Assembly: GCF_009377175.1 (NCBI RefSeq)
Contig: NZ_VJZD01000092.1
Location: forward strand, 1-33,152
Reading direction: 5' to 3'
DNA: 33,152 bases
Origin: Streptomyces adustus
GTDB taxonomy: Bacteria > Actinomycetota > Actinomycetes > Streptomycetales > Streptomycetaceae
Positions within the stretch are counted from its first letter, which is position 1. Every line of letters begins with the position of its first letter. The notes below the pieces were generated by a model. That model was not told where the DNA came from. It ran no database searches and worked only from the letters and a program-made list of their open reading frames with translations. Of this stretch, positions 8,577 to 15,961 are shown one piece after another. A program made the position numbers and the translations under genes.

Positions 8577-8987
8577 TCAGGCGGTCTCGTCCAGGACGGC
8601 GCCGAGGCGGGCCAGGACGTGCGGCCAGCCCTCGCCCATACCCTCGTACGCCTGCCGGCCCATCGGGGAGTCGAGGTCGAAGCCCGCATGGGTGAGGACC
8701 AGCCGGGTGCCCTCGCCCTCCGGCCGCAGCTCCCAGGTGACGGTGGTGTCGAGCGTGCCCTCGGCGAACCGGTAGGCCAGCAGCCGCCGCTCGTCGACCT
8801 CGGTCACCTCGCAGGGCTGAAGGCCGAAGTTGCCCATGTCGAGGGTGAAGCGATGCCCGACGACGGGCTTGACGTCGCCGGCCGCCCACCAGCGGGCGTG
8901 CAGCTCGGGGTCGGTCAGGGCCCGCCACACCTTCGCCGGAGGGTGGGGCAGGAACTTCTCGCAGGTGATCGTGTCGTTCTCGATCAT
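8577..8987 (-). CDS. SRPBCC / AHSA1-like domain protein
   Basis: Small soluble protein of 136 residues with the START-like fold of the AHSA1/CalC group: the opening ENDTITCEKFLPHPPAKVWRAL, the LHARWW motif, VTEVDERRLLAYRF, and a C-terminal helix ending VLARLGAVLDE. These proteins bind hydrophobic ligands in a cavity; the ligand is unknown. Its ATG overlaps the stop codon of the upstream ArsR gene by four bases (ATGA, 8984-8987), so the two are translationally coupled. The ArsR plus SRPBCC pair is a very common two-gene unit in actinobacteria, with the regulator likely sensing or controlling its partner. Confidence 0.92.
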   Translation of the reverse strand: MIENDTITCEKFLPHPPAKVWRALTDPELHARWWAAGDVKPVVGHRFTLDMGNFGLQPCEVTEVDERRLLAYRFAEGTLDTTVTWELRPEGEGTRLVLTHAGFDLDSPMGRQAYEGMGEGWPHVLARLGAVLDETA

Positions 8988-9298
8988 GTGTCGTCTTCCT
9001 CGTCCAGAAGATCGGCGAGCGCCTCCAGGCGCTGCCGCCAATACTGTTCAAACGGGTGCAGCCACTCACCCACCTCGGCCAGCCGGTCGGCCTGGAGGTG
9101 GTAGAAGCGGTGCCGGCCGCGCGGCTCCTCGCGCACCAGTCCGGCGGCACGGAGCACCGCAAGGTGTTCGGAGACCGCGGGCCTTCCGAGCTCGAACATC
9201 CCGGCCAGCTCACTCGCGGAGCACGGCCCTTCCCGCAGCCTTTCGAGCAGCCTGCGGCGCACCGGATTGGCCAGGACGGCGAACACGTCGGTCGGCAT
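8984..9298 (-). CDS. ArsR family transcriptional regulator
   Basis: DNA-binding winged helix-turn-helix protein of 104 residues. MPTDVFAVLANPVRRRLLERL, then CSASELAGMFELGRPAVSEHLAVLRAAGLV is the recognition helix region, followed by GRHRFYHLQADRLAEVGEWL. There is no cysteine pair typical of metal-sensing ArsR members, so it belongs to the non-metal group usually paired with SRPBCC proteins. It overlaps the downstream SRPBCC gene by four bases. The start has no clear ribosome site, and the palindrome at 9311-9328 lies 13 bases upstream, suggesting autoregulation and a very short or leaderless transcript. Confidence 0.93.
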   Translation of the reverse strand: MPTDVFAVLANPVRRRLLERLREGPCSASELAGMFELGRPAVSEHLAVLRAAGLVREEPRGRHRFYHLQADRLAEVGEWLHPFEQYWRQRLEALADLLDEEDDT

Positions 9299-9659
9299 GC
9301 CACAACGTTACGTCGGAAATCTCCGACGCGTCAACGCGCGACCCGGCGGCGTCCCCGGTACGGCGGCACGCATCCTGGGGCGCGGGCCGAGGGCGCACAC
9401 CCGCGACCGGGCGCGGGAGCCCGGCCGCGACGGAGGTCGTTAGCCCATCCGCCGCCCTGCGGGTGCACGCGCACCGCGCCGACTCGCGCTCCGGCGACCT
9501 GCGCAAACGGATCAACAAGCGCCCCGGCTTCGCCTGTCCGGGCGACGCGCACGCCGACGACTCGTGTTGCGGAGCTGACGGGGTGTCGATTTCCTCGACC
9601 GTAGAGCCCACAGGGGCACTGCACAGACAGGCCGACCCTTGCACTTCTGGAGGATTCTC
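9299..9659. other. 361-base intergenic region
   Basis: Contains the ArsR operator candidate at 9311-9328, a small inverted repeat GTCGA-TTTCC-TCGAC at 9585-9599 upstream of the secreted-protein gene, and a TAGAGC hexamer at 9602-9607 that could be a -10. The central part is GC-rich with open frames in several phases but no start plus ribosome site that I trust. Confidence 0.5.
9311..9328 (-). promoter_or_regulatory. palindromic operator candidate for the ArsR pair
   Basis: Perfect 7-bp inverted repeat CGTCGGA / TCCGACG separated by AATC, immediately upstream of the ArsR start codon. Size and position fit autorepression by the ArsR homodimer. This is an inference from symmetry only. Confidence 0.55.
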
Positions 9660-10151
9660 ATGCGAAACAACCCCATTGGCGTCGGTATCGGCCTTCTCTT
9701 CGGTGTCCTGGCGCTGGCGAGTCCGGCCTTCGCCGACTCGGGCGACTCTCATCTCCGCATCAACCCGGGCGACGGCTCACCGGGTTCCACGGTCACCGTC
9801 ACCGCCACGGGCTGCGCTCCGGGCGAGACCTTCGGCAAGGGCGAGTCGAAGGCGGCCGGATCGTTCCAGCTCTTCGAGGGCGACCACGAGGGCGAACTCA
9901 CCGGCGAGTTCACGATCCCCGAGGGGCAGGACCTCGGCACCGACACCGTCACCGTGAAGTGCCCGCCCAAGACCATGATCACGGATACGTACGAGATCGG
10001 CGGTCGGGAGCCGGGCGGCGCCGTCGCGGCGGGCTTCGGAGACATCGGGGACAACCAAGCGCAGCTGGCCGTGGGCGGTGCGCTGGTCGCCGCGGCCGGC
10101 GCCGGGTATGTGGTCAGGATGCGCCGCCGTCCGCACGGCGTCCGCGGCTGA
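9660..10151 (+). CDS. secreted protein with C-terminal membrane anchor, next to a sortase
   Basis: Exported protein of 163 residues. The ATG has GGAGG six bases upstream. The signal peptide is IGVGIGLLFGVLALASPAFA, cleaved before DSGDSHLR. The mature part is a compact beta-type domain starting INPGDGSPGSTVTVTATGC, with two cysteines that could form a disulfide. A C-terminal hydrophobic helix (LAVGGALVAAAGAGYVV) is followed by an RMRRR tail. This resembles a cell-wall sorting signal, but I see no LPXTG, LAXTG or NPXTG motif before the helix; the preceding residues are GFGDIGDNQAQ. The class F sortase gene follows 53 bases later in the same direction, so the two probably work together. The exact function is unknown. 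Confidence 0.88.
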   Translation: MRNNPIGVGIGLLFGVLALASPAFADSGDSHLRINPGDGSPGSTVTVTATGCAPGETFGKGESKAAGSFQLFEGDHEGELTGEFTIPEGQDLGTDTVTVKCPPKTMITDTYEIGGREPGGAVAAGFGDIGDNQAQLAVGGALVAAAGAGYVVRMRRRPHGVRG

Positions 10152-10204
10152 CCGCCCAGCTCCCGCCGCACCGGCCCGGCAGCACAACCCCGAGGACCGC
10201 GGGC

Positions 10205-10918
10205 ATGAACCGCATCCGGCCGCAGTCGAGAAGGCGAACCGGGACGGGACCCGGGCGCAGGACCTGCGCTCCCCCGCACCGGTTCGTCCCCCCGGCCACG
10301 ATTCTGGCCCTGGCGCTGGTGATCGGCAGTGTGCTGATCTTCGGCGCCCTGAACGACACGCAGTCACCCCCGGAGCCGTCCGCCGAGCAGGCCTTCGCCC
10401 CGCCGGAGGCAGGCGGCACCGCCTCGGCGGCACCCCCTGGCGTGCCGCCGCTGCCGCGCGCGCAGCCCGTACGGATCCGTATCCCCGCCATCCATGTGAA
10501 CGCCCCCTTCACCAAGCTGCACCTCGACAAGGCCGGAGTGCTGCGGCCGCCGCCCGCCGCCGACGCCCACCTCGCCGGCTGGTACAGCGAGGGCACGGCA
10601 CCGGGTTCGCGAGGCACGGCCGTGACCGTGGGGCATGTGGACACGCCCGCCGGCGACCTCGGCGTCTTCTACGAACTCGGCACCCTCACCAAGGGCGAGA
10701 CGATCGAGGTCGGCCGCGCGGACCACCGCACGGCCGTCTTCACCGTCGACGCCGTCGAGGCCTACGACAAGGACAGATTCCCCCGCAAGAAGGTCTACGG
10801 CCGCTCCGAGCGGCCCGAACTCCGCCTGATCACCTGCGCCGGATACGTCAGGGGCGCCGGGTACCAGCGGAACATCGTGGTCTACGCGACGCTCACCGGG
10901 TCGAAGAAGTCGGACTGA
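10205..10918 (+). CDS. class F sortase
   Basis: Membrane-anchored cysteine transpeptidase of 237 residues. The N-terminal cytoplasmic tail is Arg-rich, then a helix (ATILALALVIGSVLIFGAL, about 31-49), a Pro/Ala-rich linker, and the sortase barrel starting VRIRIPAIHVNAPF. The catalytic triad is visible: His144 in TVGHVD, Cys211 in LITCAG and Arg222 in GYQRN. The YSEGTAPGSRGTAV and FTVDAVEAYDKD segments are typical of the actinobacterial class F group (YhcS-like). The ATG start is supported by GAGG nine bases upstream; the frame is open further 5', but that part overlaps the preceding gene. The likely partner substrate is the membrane-anchored protein immediately upstream, although its sorting motif is not obvious. 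Confidence 0.93.
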   Translation: MNRIRPQSRRRTGTGPGRRTCAPPHRFVPPATILALALVIGSVLIFGALNDTQSPPEPSAEQAFAPPEAGGTASAAPPGVPPLPRAQPVRIRIPAIHVNAPFTKLHLDKAGVLRPPPAADAHLAGWYSEGTAPGSRGTAVTVGHVDTPAGDLGVFYELGTLTKGETIEVGRADHRTAVFTVDAVEAYDKDRFPRKKVYGRSERPELRLITCAGYVRGAGYQRNIVVYATLTGSKKSD

Positions 10919-10950
10919 GCCCCCGGCCTGCGCGGCGAGCCGCCGGGGGC
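10919..10950 (+). terminator. hairpin after sortase gene
   Basis: Nine-bp perfect stem GCCCCCGGC / GCCGGGGGC (10919-10927 with 10942-10950) directly after the sortase stop codon. No T-run. It separates the sortase pair from the TOPRIM gene. Confidence 0.6.
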
Positions 10951-10969
10951 CGCCGGATAATCCCGTGCC

Positions 10970-11617
10970 GTGCCGCCGCCGGAGGTGCAGACTCCCACCA
11001 TGGCGGAGATGGTGGCGTTCCGGGACGCGGTCGACGGCTGGGCGACCGGCGGCCCCGGCGGGCCGGCGACCGATCTGGCGGTGCGGCTGGGGATACGGAC
11101 GGCGGTGCTGCTGGAGGGGGCGAGTGACCTCGCGGCCGTGGAGGCACTGGCCGCCCGGCGCGGCCGTGACCTGGCCGCCGAGGGGGTGTGCGCCGTGCCG
11201 ATGGGCGGGGCGATGAACGTCGGCCGTTATGCGGCCCTGCTCGGGCCGCCCGGCCTCGGCCTGCGGCTGACCGGGCTGTGCGACGCGGGCGAGCAGCGCT
11301 TCTACGAGCGCGCTCTGGAGCGGGCGGGGGCACCGCACGCGGGCTTCTTCGTGTGCGTGAGCGACCTGGAGGACGAGCTGATCCGCGCGCTGGGCACCGC
11401 GCGGGTCGAGGAGATCGTCCGCGCCGAGGGCGACCTGCGTGCCTGGCAGACTTTCCGGCACCAGCCCGCGCACCACGGGCGGCCCCCGCACGGGCAGTTG
11501 CGGCGCTTCCTCGGCACGAAGAAGGGCCGCAAGATCCGCTACGGCCGTCTCCTGGTCGAGGCCCTCGCCCCCGAACAGGTGCCGGCCCCGCTCGACGACC
11601 TCCTCGCGAGCCTGTGA
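10970..11617 (+). CDS. TOPRIM domain protein, OLD-nuclease-like
   Basis: Soluble protein of 215 residues built around a TOPRIM fold: acidic motif VLLEGASDLAAVEALA (EGxSD), then PMGGAMNVGRYAALL, then LTGLCDAGEQRFYERAL with the second acidic site. This arrangement is that of the C-terminal domain of OLD-family nucleases, but the ABC-type ATPase half is absent, so it is a freestanding TOPRIM protein. The basic C-terminal segment GTKKGRKIRYGRLLVEAL could bind nucleic acid. The start is uncertain: GTG at 10970 follows a GATAAT hexamer at 10956-10961, fitting a leaderless transcript, while the ATG at 11000 is also in frame with GGAGG rather far upstream. Nuclease activity is not demonstrated. Confidence 0.87.
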   Translation: MPPPEVQTPTMAEMVAFRDAVDGWATGGPGGPATDLAVRLGIRTAVLLEGASDLAAVEALAARRGRDLAAEGVCAVPMGGAMNVGRYAALLGPPGLGLRLTGLCDAGEQRFYERALERAGAPHAGFFVCVSDLEDELIRALGTARVEEIVRAEGDLRAWQTFRHQPAHHGRPPHGQLRRFLGTKKGRKIRYGRLLVEALAPEQVPAPLDDLLASL

Positions 11618-11800
11618 CCCGGTGACCGCGGAGCACCGCGGCGACGACGGCCGGAGGGTCGCCGCGGCGGTCCGCACCCCCGGGTAGTGGTTCAGACCTG
11701 TTCCATGTGTCGCGCATTCAGACCGGCGTCGCCGAATGCTTGCCGTCACCGCGCACGATCAACGCCGACGAAGGAGCGTATCGAGCGCGAGGAGATCGCA

Positions 11801-13681
11801 GTGAGCAAGCCCACCGACTCAGGACCGGGTCGCCGTACGATGCTGCGGGCGGCGGTCGCCGTCCCCGCGGTCGGAGCCGCCACGTCGCTGCTCGGCACCG
11901 AGGCGGCCGGTGCGACGGCGGCCGCACCCGCGTCCCGCGGGCACCGCTTCGACGCGGAGAGTCCCCGCTTCGCCCTGGCGGTACTGCCCGACACCCAGTA
12001 CCTGTTCGACGCCGACAGCGCCGACCCGCAGCCGCTGCGGGCGACGTTCCACTATCTGGCGTCCGAGCGCGCCGAGGCGAACATAGCGTTCATGACCCAC
12101 CTCGGGGACGTCACCGAACACGGCACCGAGGAGGAGATCCACCTCGCCGCCGACACCTTCCGGACGATCCACGGGAAGGTGCCCTACAGCGTGCTGGCGG
12201 GCAACCACGACATCTCGTCGGGTACGGACGACCAGCGCGGCGACACGGCCTACCTGCGGGCCTTCGGCCCCGGCCGGTTCGCGGGCATGCCGACCTTCGG
12301 CGGAGCCTCCCCCGACGGCTACAACAGCTACCACGTCCTGCGGGCGGCGGGCCGCGACTGGCTGGTGCTGGCCCTCGACTGGCGTGCCTCGGACAAGGGG
12401 CTGGCGTGGGCGCAGGGGGTCCTGGACGAGCACCCCACCCTGCCCGTCGTCCTGACCACGCACGACATCGCCTGGGCCGAGGACAGCGGCGAGGCGCACC
12501 TGTCCGACAACGGACAACGGCTGTGGGACAGGATCATCCGCGGCAACGACCAGATCTTCCTCGCGCTGGGCGGCCACTACTGGCCTCCGGGGCGCACGGT
12601 GCTCACCAACGACGCCGGACGGGACGTACACGTCCACATCACCAACTACCAGGACCGCTACTACGGTGGCGGCGGCATGATCCGGCTCTACGCCTTCGAC
12701 ACGGTGCGCAACGTCGTCGACGTGCAGACGTTCTCTCCCTGGTTCCTCGGCAAGGCGGCGCAGGACAGGACACCGCTGGAGGCGGAGACCGTCGAACTCA
12801 CCGGCCAGGCGGACCGGTTCACCCTCGACATCGACTTCGCGAGCCGCTTCGAGGGGTTCGCCCCGGTCACCCCGCCGAAGCCCCGTCCCGCGCAGCGCGT
12901 CATGCCCCGGGGGACGGTCGCCTACTGGCGCTTCGACCCGGCCGGTCTGCCCGCCGCCGGCCGTCCCGGTGCCGCGCTGCCCGCGGGGACCGTGGCCCGT
13001 GACCTCACCGGCAACGGCAACGACCTGGCGGTGAGCCTGCTGCACGACAGCGCGGCCGACGTGCTGACCTGGTCCGCCGACCACCACACCCAGCAGCCCG
13101 CCCACGCCAGCCTGCGCTTCGGCGGCGGGAAGAACCCCGACCGCGGCGCGATCCTCACCACGAGAGCCACGGCTCCGCTCAACAGCCTGAAGTTCCGCGC
13201 GGGATTCACGATCGAGACCTTCGTCAAGCTTCCCGACCCGTTCGAGGGCGACCACGCCTGGATGGGCATCCTCAGCTGGGAGGGCCGCAACGGGGACGCG
13301 GGCAAGACCACCGGCTGGTCCACGGAGGAGCCGACGTGCAGCCTCAACGTCACACCGGAGCGGTTCCTCCAGTTCGTGCTCTACCCGGACGTGCAGGACG
13401 CCGACCCGACGACGTGGAGCCACGCCATCCCGGTCGGCCGGTGGACCCACATCGCCGTGGTGAACGACGGGCGCCGCACGATCATGTACGTGGACGGCTC
13501 GAGGATCGCCCGTAACCCGTCCCAGCCGGCCACGGGCATCGAGACGCTGGGCAAGCCCTTCGTCGTCGGCGGTACCCAGTTCGCCGAGGCGTTCGGGCAG
13601 GGCTTCTACGGCTGGATCGGGGACACCCGCATCGTCGACCGCGCCCTCGCCCCGGCCGACTTCATGCTGCCCGGCGAGTAA
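11801..13681 (+). CDS. Tat-exported metallophosphoesterase with LamG-like domain
   Basis: Secreted phosphoesterase of 626 residues. The GTG start has GAGGAG six bases upstream. A twin-arginine signal (GRRTMLRAAVAV, Arg11-Arg12) runs to about residue 45. The calcineurin-like metallophosphoesterase domain follows, with the metal motifs ALAVLPDTQY, THLGDVTEHG, LAGNHDIS, VVLTTHDIAW and LGGHYW. The last motif has Trp where many family members have His (GHxH). From about residue 370 there is a jellyroll module of the LamG/concanavalin type, starting GTVAYWRFDPAG and including GFTIETFVKLPD, WTHIAVVNDGR and YGWIGDTRIVDRAL. The combination is common in Streptomyces extracellular phosphatases or nucleotidases. 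The substrate is not known. Confidence 0.92.
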   Translation: MSKPTDSGPGRRTMLRAAVAVPAVGAATSLLGTEAAGATAAAPASRGHRFDAESPRFALAVLPDTQYLFDADSADPQPLRATFHYLASERAEANIAFMTHLGDVTEHGTEEEIHLAADTFRTIHGKVPYSVLAGNHDISSGTDDQRGDTAYLRAFGPGRFAGMPTFGGASPDGYNSYHVLRAAGRDWLVLALDWRASDKGLAWAQGVLDEHPTLPVVLTTHDIAWAEDSGEAHLSDNGQRLWDRIIRGNDQIFLALGGHYWPPGRTVLTNDAGRDVHVHITNYQDRYYGGGGMIRLYAFDTVRNVVDVQTFSPWFLGKAAQDRTPLEAETVELTGQADRFTLDIDFASRFEGFAPVTPPKPRPAQRVMPRGTVAYWRFDPAGLPAAGRPGAALPAGTVARDLTGNGNDLAVSLLHDSAADVLTWSADHHTQQPAHASLRFGGGKNPDRGAILTTRATAPLNSLKFRAGFTIETFVKLPDPFEGDHAWMGILSWEGRNGDAGKTTGWSTEEPTCSLNVTPERFLQFVLYPDVQDADPTTWSHAIPVGRWTHIAVVNDGRRTIMYVDGSRIARNPSQPATGIETLGKPFVVGGTQFAEAFGQGFYGWIGDTRIVDRALAPADFMLPGE

Positions 13682-13726
13682 CGCTCCGCACCGCCCACGC
13701 GTCACCCCGTACGGCATGATGCCCGG

Positions 13727-14638
13727 ATGGAGTACGAGCCGTACCGGGGCGAGTTGCTGACGTACTGCTACCGCATGCTCGGTTCGTTCCACGAGGCCGA
13801 GGACCTGGTGCAGGAGACGCTGCTGCGCGCCTGGAAGGCCCGCGACCGGTACGACCCGGAACGTGCCTCGGTACGGACCTGGCTGTACCGGATCGCGACC
13901 AACGTGTGCCTGACCGCGCTGGAGGGACGCGGGCGGCGGCCGCTGCCGTCCGGGCTGGGGGCGCCGAGCGACGATCCGGAGGCACCGCTCGCACCGGCGC
14001 TCGACGTCCCCTGGCTGGAGCCGTTCCCGGACGCCCGGTTCGACGTGGACGTACGGGCCGACCTGCGGCTGGCCTGGGTGGCGGCCGTACAGTGCCTGCC
14101 CGCGCGGCAGCGCGCCGTGCTCGTGCTGCGCGAGGTGCTGGAGTTCTCGGCCGCCGAGGTCGCCGGACAGCTGGGGACCTCGGTCGCGGCGGTCAACAGC
14201 GCGCTGCAACGCGCCCGCGCCGCCCTCGCCGCCGCGGGCGATCCCGGCGAGCTGCCCGAGCCCGGCGACAGCGGGGCACGCGCGACGGTCCGGAAGTACC
14301 TCCAGGCCTTCGAGGCGGCCGACGTGCCCGCGCTGGTGCGGCTGCTGGCCGACGACGTCGTCCTGGAGATGCCGCCGGTCGCGCTGTGGTACCGCGGCAG
14401 CCGGGCGTACGGCCTGTTCATGGACCGGGTGTTCCGGATGCGCGGACCGGGCTGGCGCACACGGGAACTCACCGCCAACGGACAGCCCGCGCTCGCCGCG
14501 TACGCGCCGCGGCCCGGCGGCGGTCACCAGCTGCACACCGTCCAGGTCTTCACCGTCGCCGGCGGGCGCGTCGCGCACAACGTCGTGTTCGCCGATCCGA
14601 GTGTCCTGGGCGCCTTCTGCCTGCCGTCCGAGATTTGA
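13727..14638 (+). CDS. ECF sigma factor with C-terminal NTF2/SnoaL-like domain
   Basis: RNA polymerase sigma-70 family protein of 303 residues. Region 2 is MEYEPYRGELLTYCYRMLGS with AEDLVQETLLRAWKARDRYD and TWLYRIATNVCLTAL. Region 4 is LPARQRAVLVLREVLEFSAAEVAGQLGTSVAAVNSALQRAR (read in two parts), a clear -35 recognition helix. From about residue 185 a SnoaL/NTF2-like domain follows (ATVRKYLQAFEAADVPALV, DDVVLEMPP, HTVQVFTVAGGRVAHNVVF). This is the SigG/SigJ-like architecture in which the extra domain, not an anti-sigma factor, modulates activity. No anti-sigma gene is adjacent. A DHFR-like reductase gene follows after 84 bases. The start ATG has no strong ribosome site. Confidence 0.93.
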   Translation: MEYEPYRGELLTYCYRMLGSFHEAEDLVQETLLRAWKARDRYDPERASVRTWLYRIATNVCLTALEGRGRRPLPSGLGAPSDDPEAPLAPALDVPWLEPFPDARFDVDVRADLRLAWVAAVQCLPARQRAVLVLREVLEFSAAEVAGQLGTSVAAVNSALQRARAALAAAGDPGELPEPGDSGARATVRKYLQAFEAADVPALVRLLADDVVLEMPPVALWYRGSRAYGLFMDRVFRMRGPGWRTRELTANGQPALAAYAPRPGGGHQLHTVQVFTVAGGRVAHNVVFADPSVLGAFCLPSEI

Positions 14639-14722
14639 GTCGGCGGTTTCCGCCGCGCGCGATGAGTCGGGACGGTGCCGCCGGTATGTACCGGTGAGCA
14701 CTCAACCGAAGGGAACCTCGTC

Positions 14723-15280
14723 ATGAGCGTCGTCGTCATCGAGTTCACCACCCTGGACGGGATCGTCTCCGACCCGGACGGGTCCGGCGGCACACCCCTG
14801 GGCGGCTGGGCCTTCCGGCACGGCCCGGAAGCGGTCGCCGGCGACAAGTTCCGGCTCGGCAGCACCCTGGACGACGGGGTCCTGCTGCTCGGCCGCGGGA
14901 CCTGGCAGCTGTTCTCCCGGCTGTGGCCGAACCGCGACGACCCGTTCTCCCGGCGCATGAACGCCGTACCGAAGCTGGTCGCCACCCGCACCCTGACCGA
15001 CGTGTCGGCCTGGGCCAACTCCCGGATCCTCGCCGGCGACCTCCTCGACGCCGTCAAGCGCGAGCGGCGCGACGTGGTCGTCACCGGCAGCCTGGGCGTC
15101 GTACGGCAGCTGATGGCCGAGGACCTCGTCGACGAGTACCGGCTGCTGACCTTCCCCACCGTCCTGGGAAGCGGCCACCGTCTGTTCCCGGCCGACACCC
15201 CGCCCACGGAACTGCGGTGCCTGGCGGCGGAGCAGATCGGCGCCGCCGTCCTCACCCGTCATCGGAGGCCTTCTCGGTGA
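14723..15280 (+). CDS. dihydrofolate reductase family (RibD C-terminal-like) protein
   Basis: Predicted NADPH-dependent reductase of 185 residues in the RibD C-terminal/DHFR-like superfamily. Features: VVIEFTTLDGIVSDPDGSGG, LLLGRGTWQLFSRLWP, MNAVPKLVATRTLTDVSAW, VVVTGSLGVVRQLMAEDLVDEYRLL and FPTVLGSGHRLFP. The substrate is unknown; the true folate enzyme FolA is a different branch. I chose the ATG giving MSVVVIEF because it has an AAGGGA eight bases upstream; the frame is open 16 codons further. It may be cotranscribed with the sigma factor gene upstream. A second, diverged member of the same family lies at 23259-23903. Confidence 0.9.
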   Translation: MSVVVIEFTTLDGIVSDPDGSGGTPLGGWAFRHGPEAVAGDKFRLGSTLDDGVLLLGRGTWQLFSRLWPNRDDPFSRRMNAVPKLVATRTLTDVSAWANSRILAGDLLDAVKRERRDVVVTGSLGVVRQLMAEDLVDEYRLLTFPTVLGSGHRLFPADTPPTELRCLAAEQIGAAVLTRHRRPSR

Positions 15281-15403
15281 CGGCCCCCGCGAGGTCGTCG
15301 TCGTGACCTCGCAGGACGGGGCCCGCGCGAAAATCGGATCGTACGACGATCGTCGCCGGATATCCTGCCTCGTCCTCACCAGGCCAGAAAGGTCCCCCCC
15401 GTC

Positions 15404-15946
15404 ATGAGCAGCCCCACGTCACCCTTTCCCGACCGGATCGAGCTCACCGGGGAGGGTCTCGTCCTGCGCGACTGGACGGAGGCGGACGTGGCCGCGATGC
15501 CCGCTCTGTTCGACCACCCGGACATCGCGTACTGGACGCCCCTCGTCTCCCCCTTCGACGAAGCGGCCGCCCGCGCACGGCTGGACCGGGACCGGCAGCT
15601 GCGGGCGGAGGGCTCGGTCATGCTGCTCGCCATCACGCTCGACGGCGGCGCGCCGCTCGGCGAGGTGATGCTGCGGCGCGCCCCGGAGGGCACTGAGATC
15701 GGCTACGCGGTCGGCCCGGCCCACCGCGGCCAGGGGCTGGCCGCGCGAGCGGTGCGGGTGATGGCCGCGTACGCCTTCGAACAGCTGGGCGCGCGGCAGG
15801 TGATCCTGGAGCTGGAGGCGGAGAACGCCGCCAGCGTCGCCGTGGCCACGAGAACGGGCTTCGAACTGCTCGACGTACCGTTGATCAAGGGGGAGGAGAA
15901 GGGGCGGCCCTTCGTCCTCCAGACGTGGGGTCTGAACCGCCCCTGA
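15404..15946 (+). CDS. GNAT family N-acetyltransferase (RimJ/RimL-like)
   Basis: Acetyl-CoA-dependent acyltransferase of 180 residues. The N-terminal LVLRDWTEADVAAMPALF matches the RimJ/RimL subgroup. The acetyl-CoA binding loop is VGPAHRGQGLAARAV (Q/RxxGxG/A), followed by VILELEAENAASVAVATRTGFEL, the classic end of the fold. Substrates in this subgroup range from ribosomal protein N-termini to small amines; nothing here decides. An AAAGG sits 13 bases before the ATG. Its 3' end is only 15 bases from the end of the convergent FUSC gene. Confidence 0.92.
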   Translation: MSSPTSPFPDRIELTGEGLVLRDWTEADVAAMPALFDHPDIAYWTPLVSPFDEAAARARLDRDRQLRAEGSVMLLAITLDGGAPLGEVMLRRAPEGTEIGYAVGPAHRGQGLAARAVRVMAAYAFEQLGARQVILELEAENAASVAVATRTGFELLDVPLIKGEEKGRPFVLQTWGLNRP

Positions 15947-15961
15947 CCTGGTGCCGCGGCA

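Noticed and set aside
9330..9640. Possible small protein in the gap before the membrane-anchored secreted protein
   Set aside because: An Arg/His-rich frame exists, but there is no start codon with a ribosome site and no recognisable domain.
9945..10151. LPXTG-type sorting motif in the protein before the sortase
   Set aside because: Read residue by residue before the C-terminal helix; no LPXTG, LAXTG or NPXTG pentapeptide is present.
11819..14701. 960-codon open frame antisense to the phosphoesterase and sigma factor genes
   Set aside because: Spans two real genes and an intergenic gap, has no recognisable motif, and follows the mirror codon bias.
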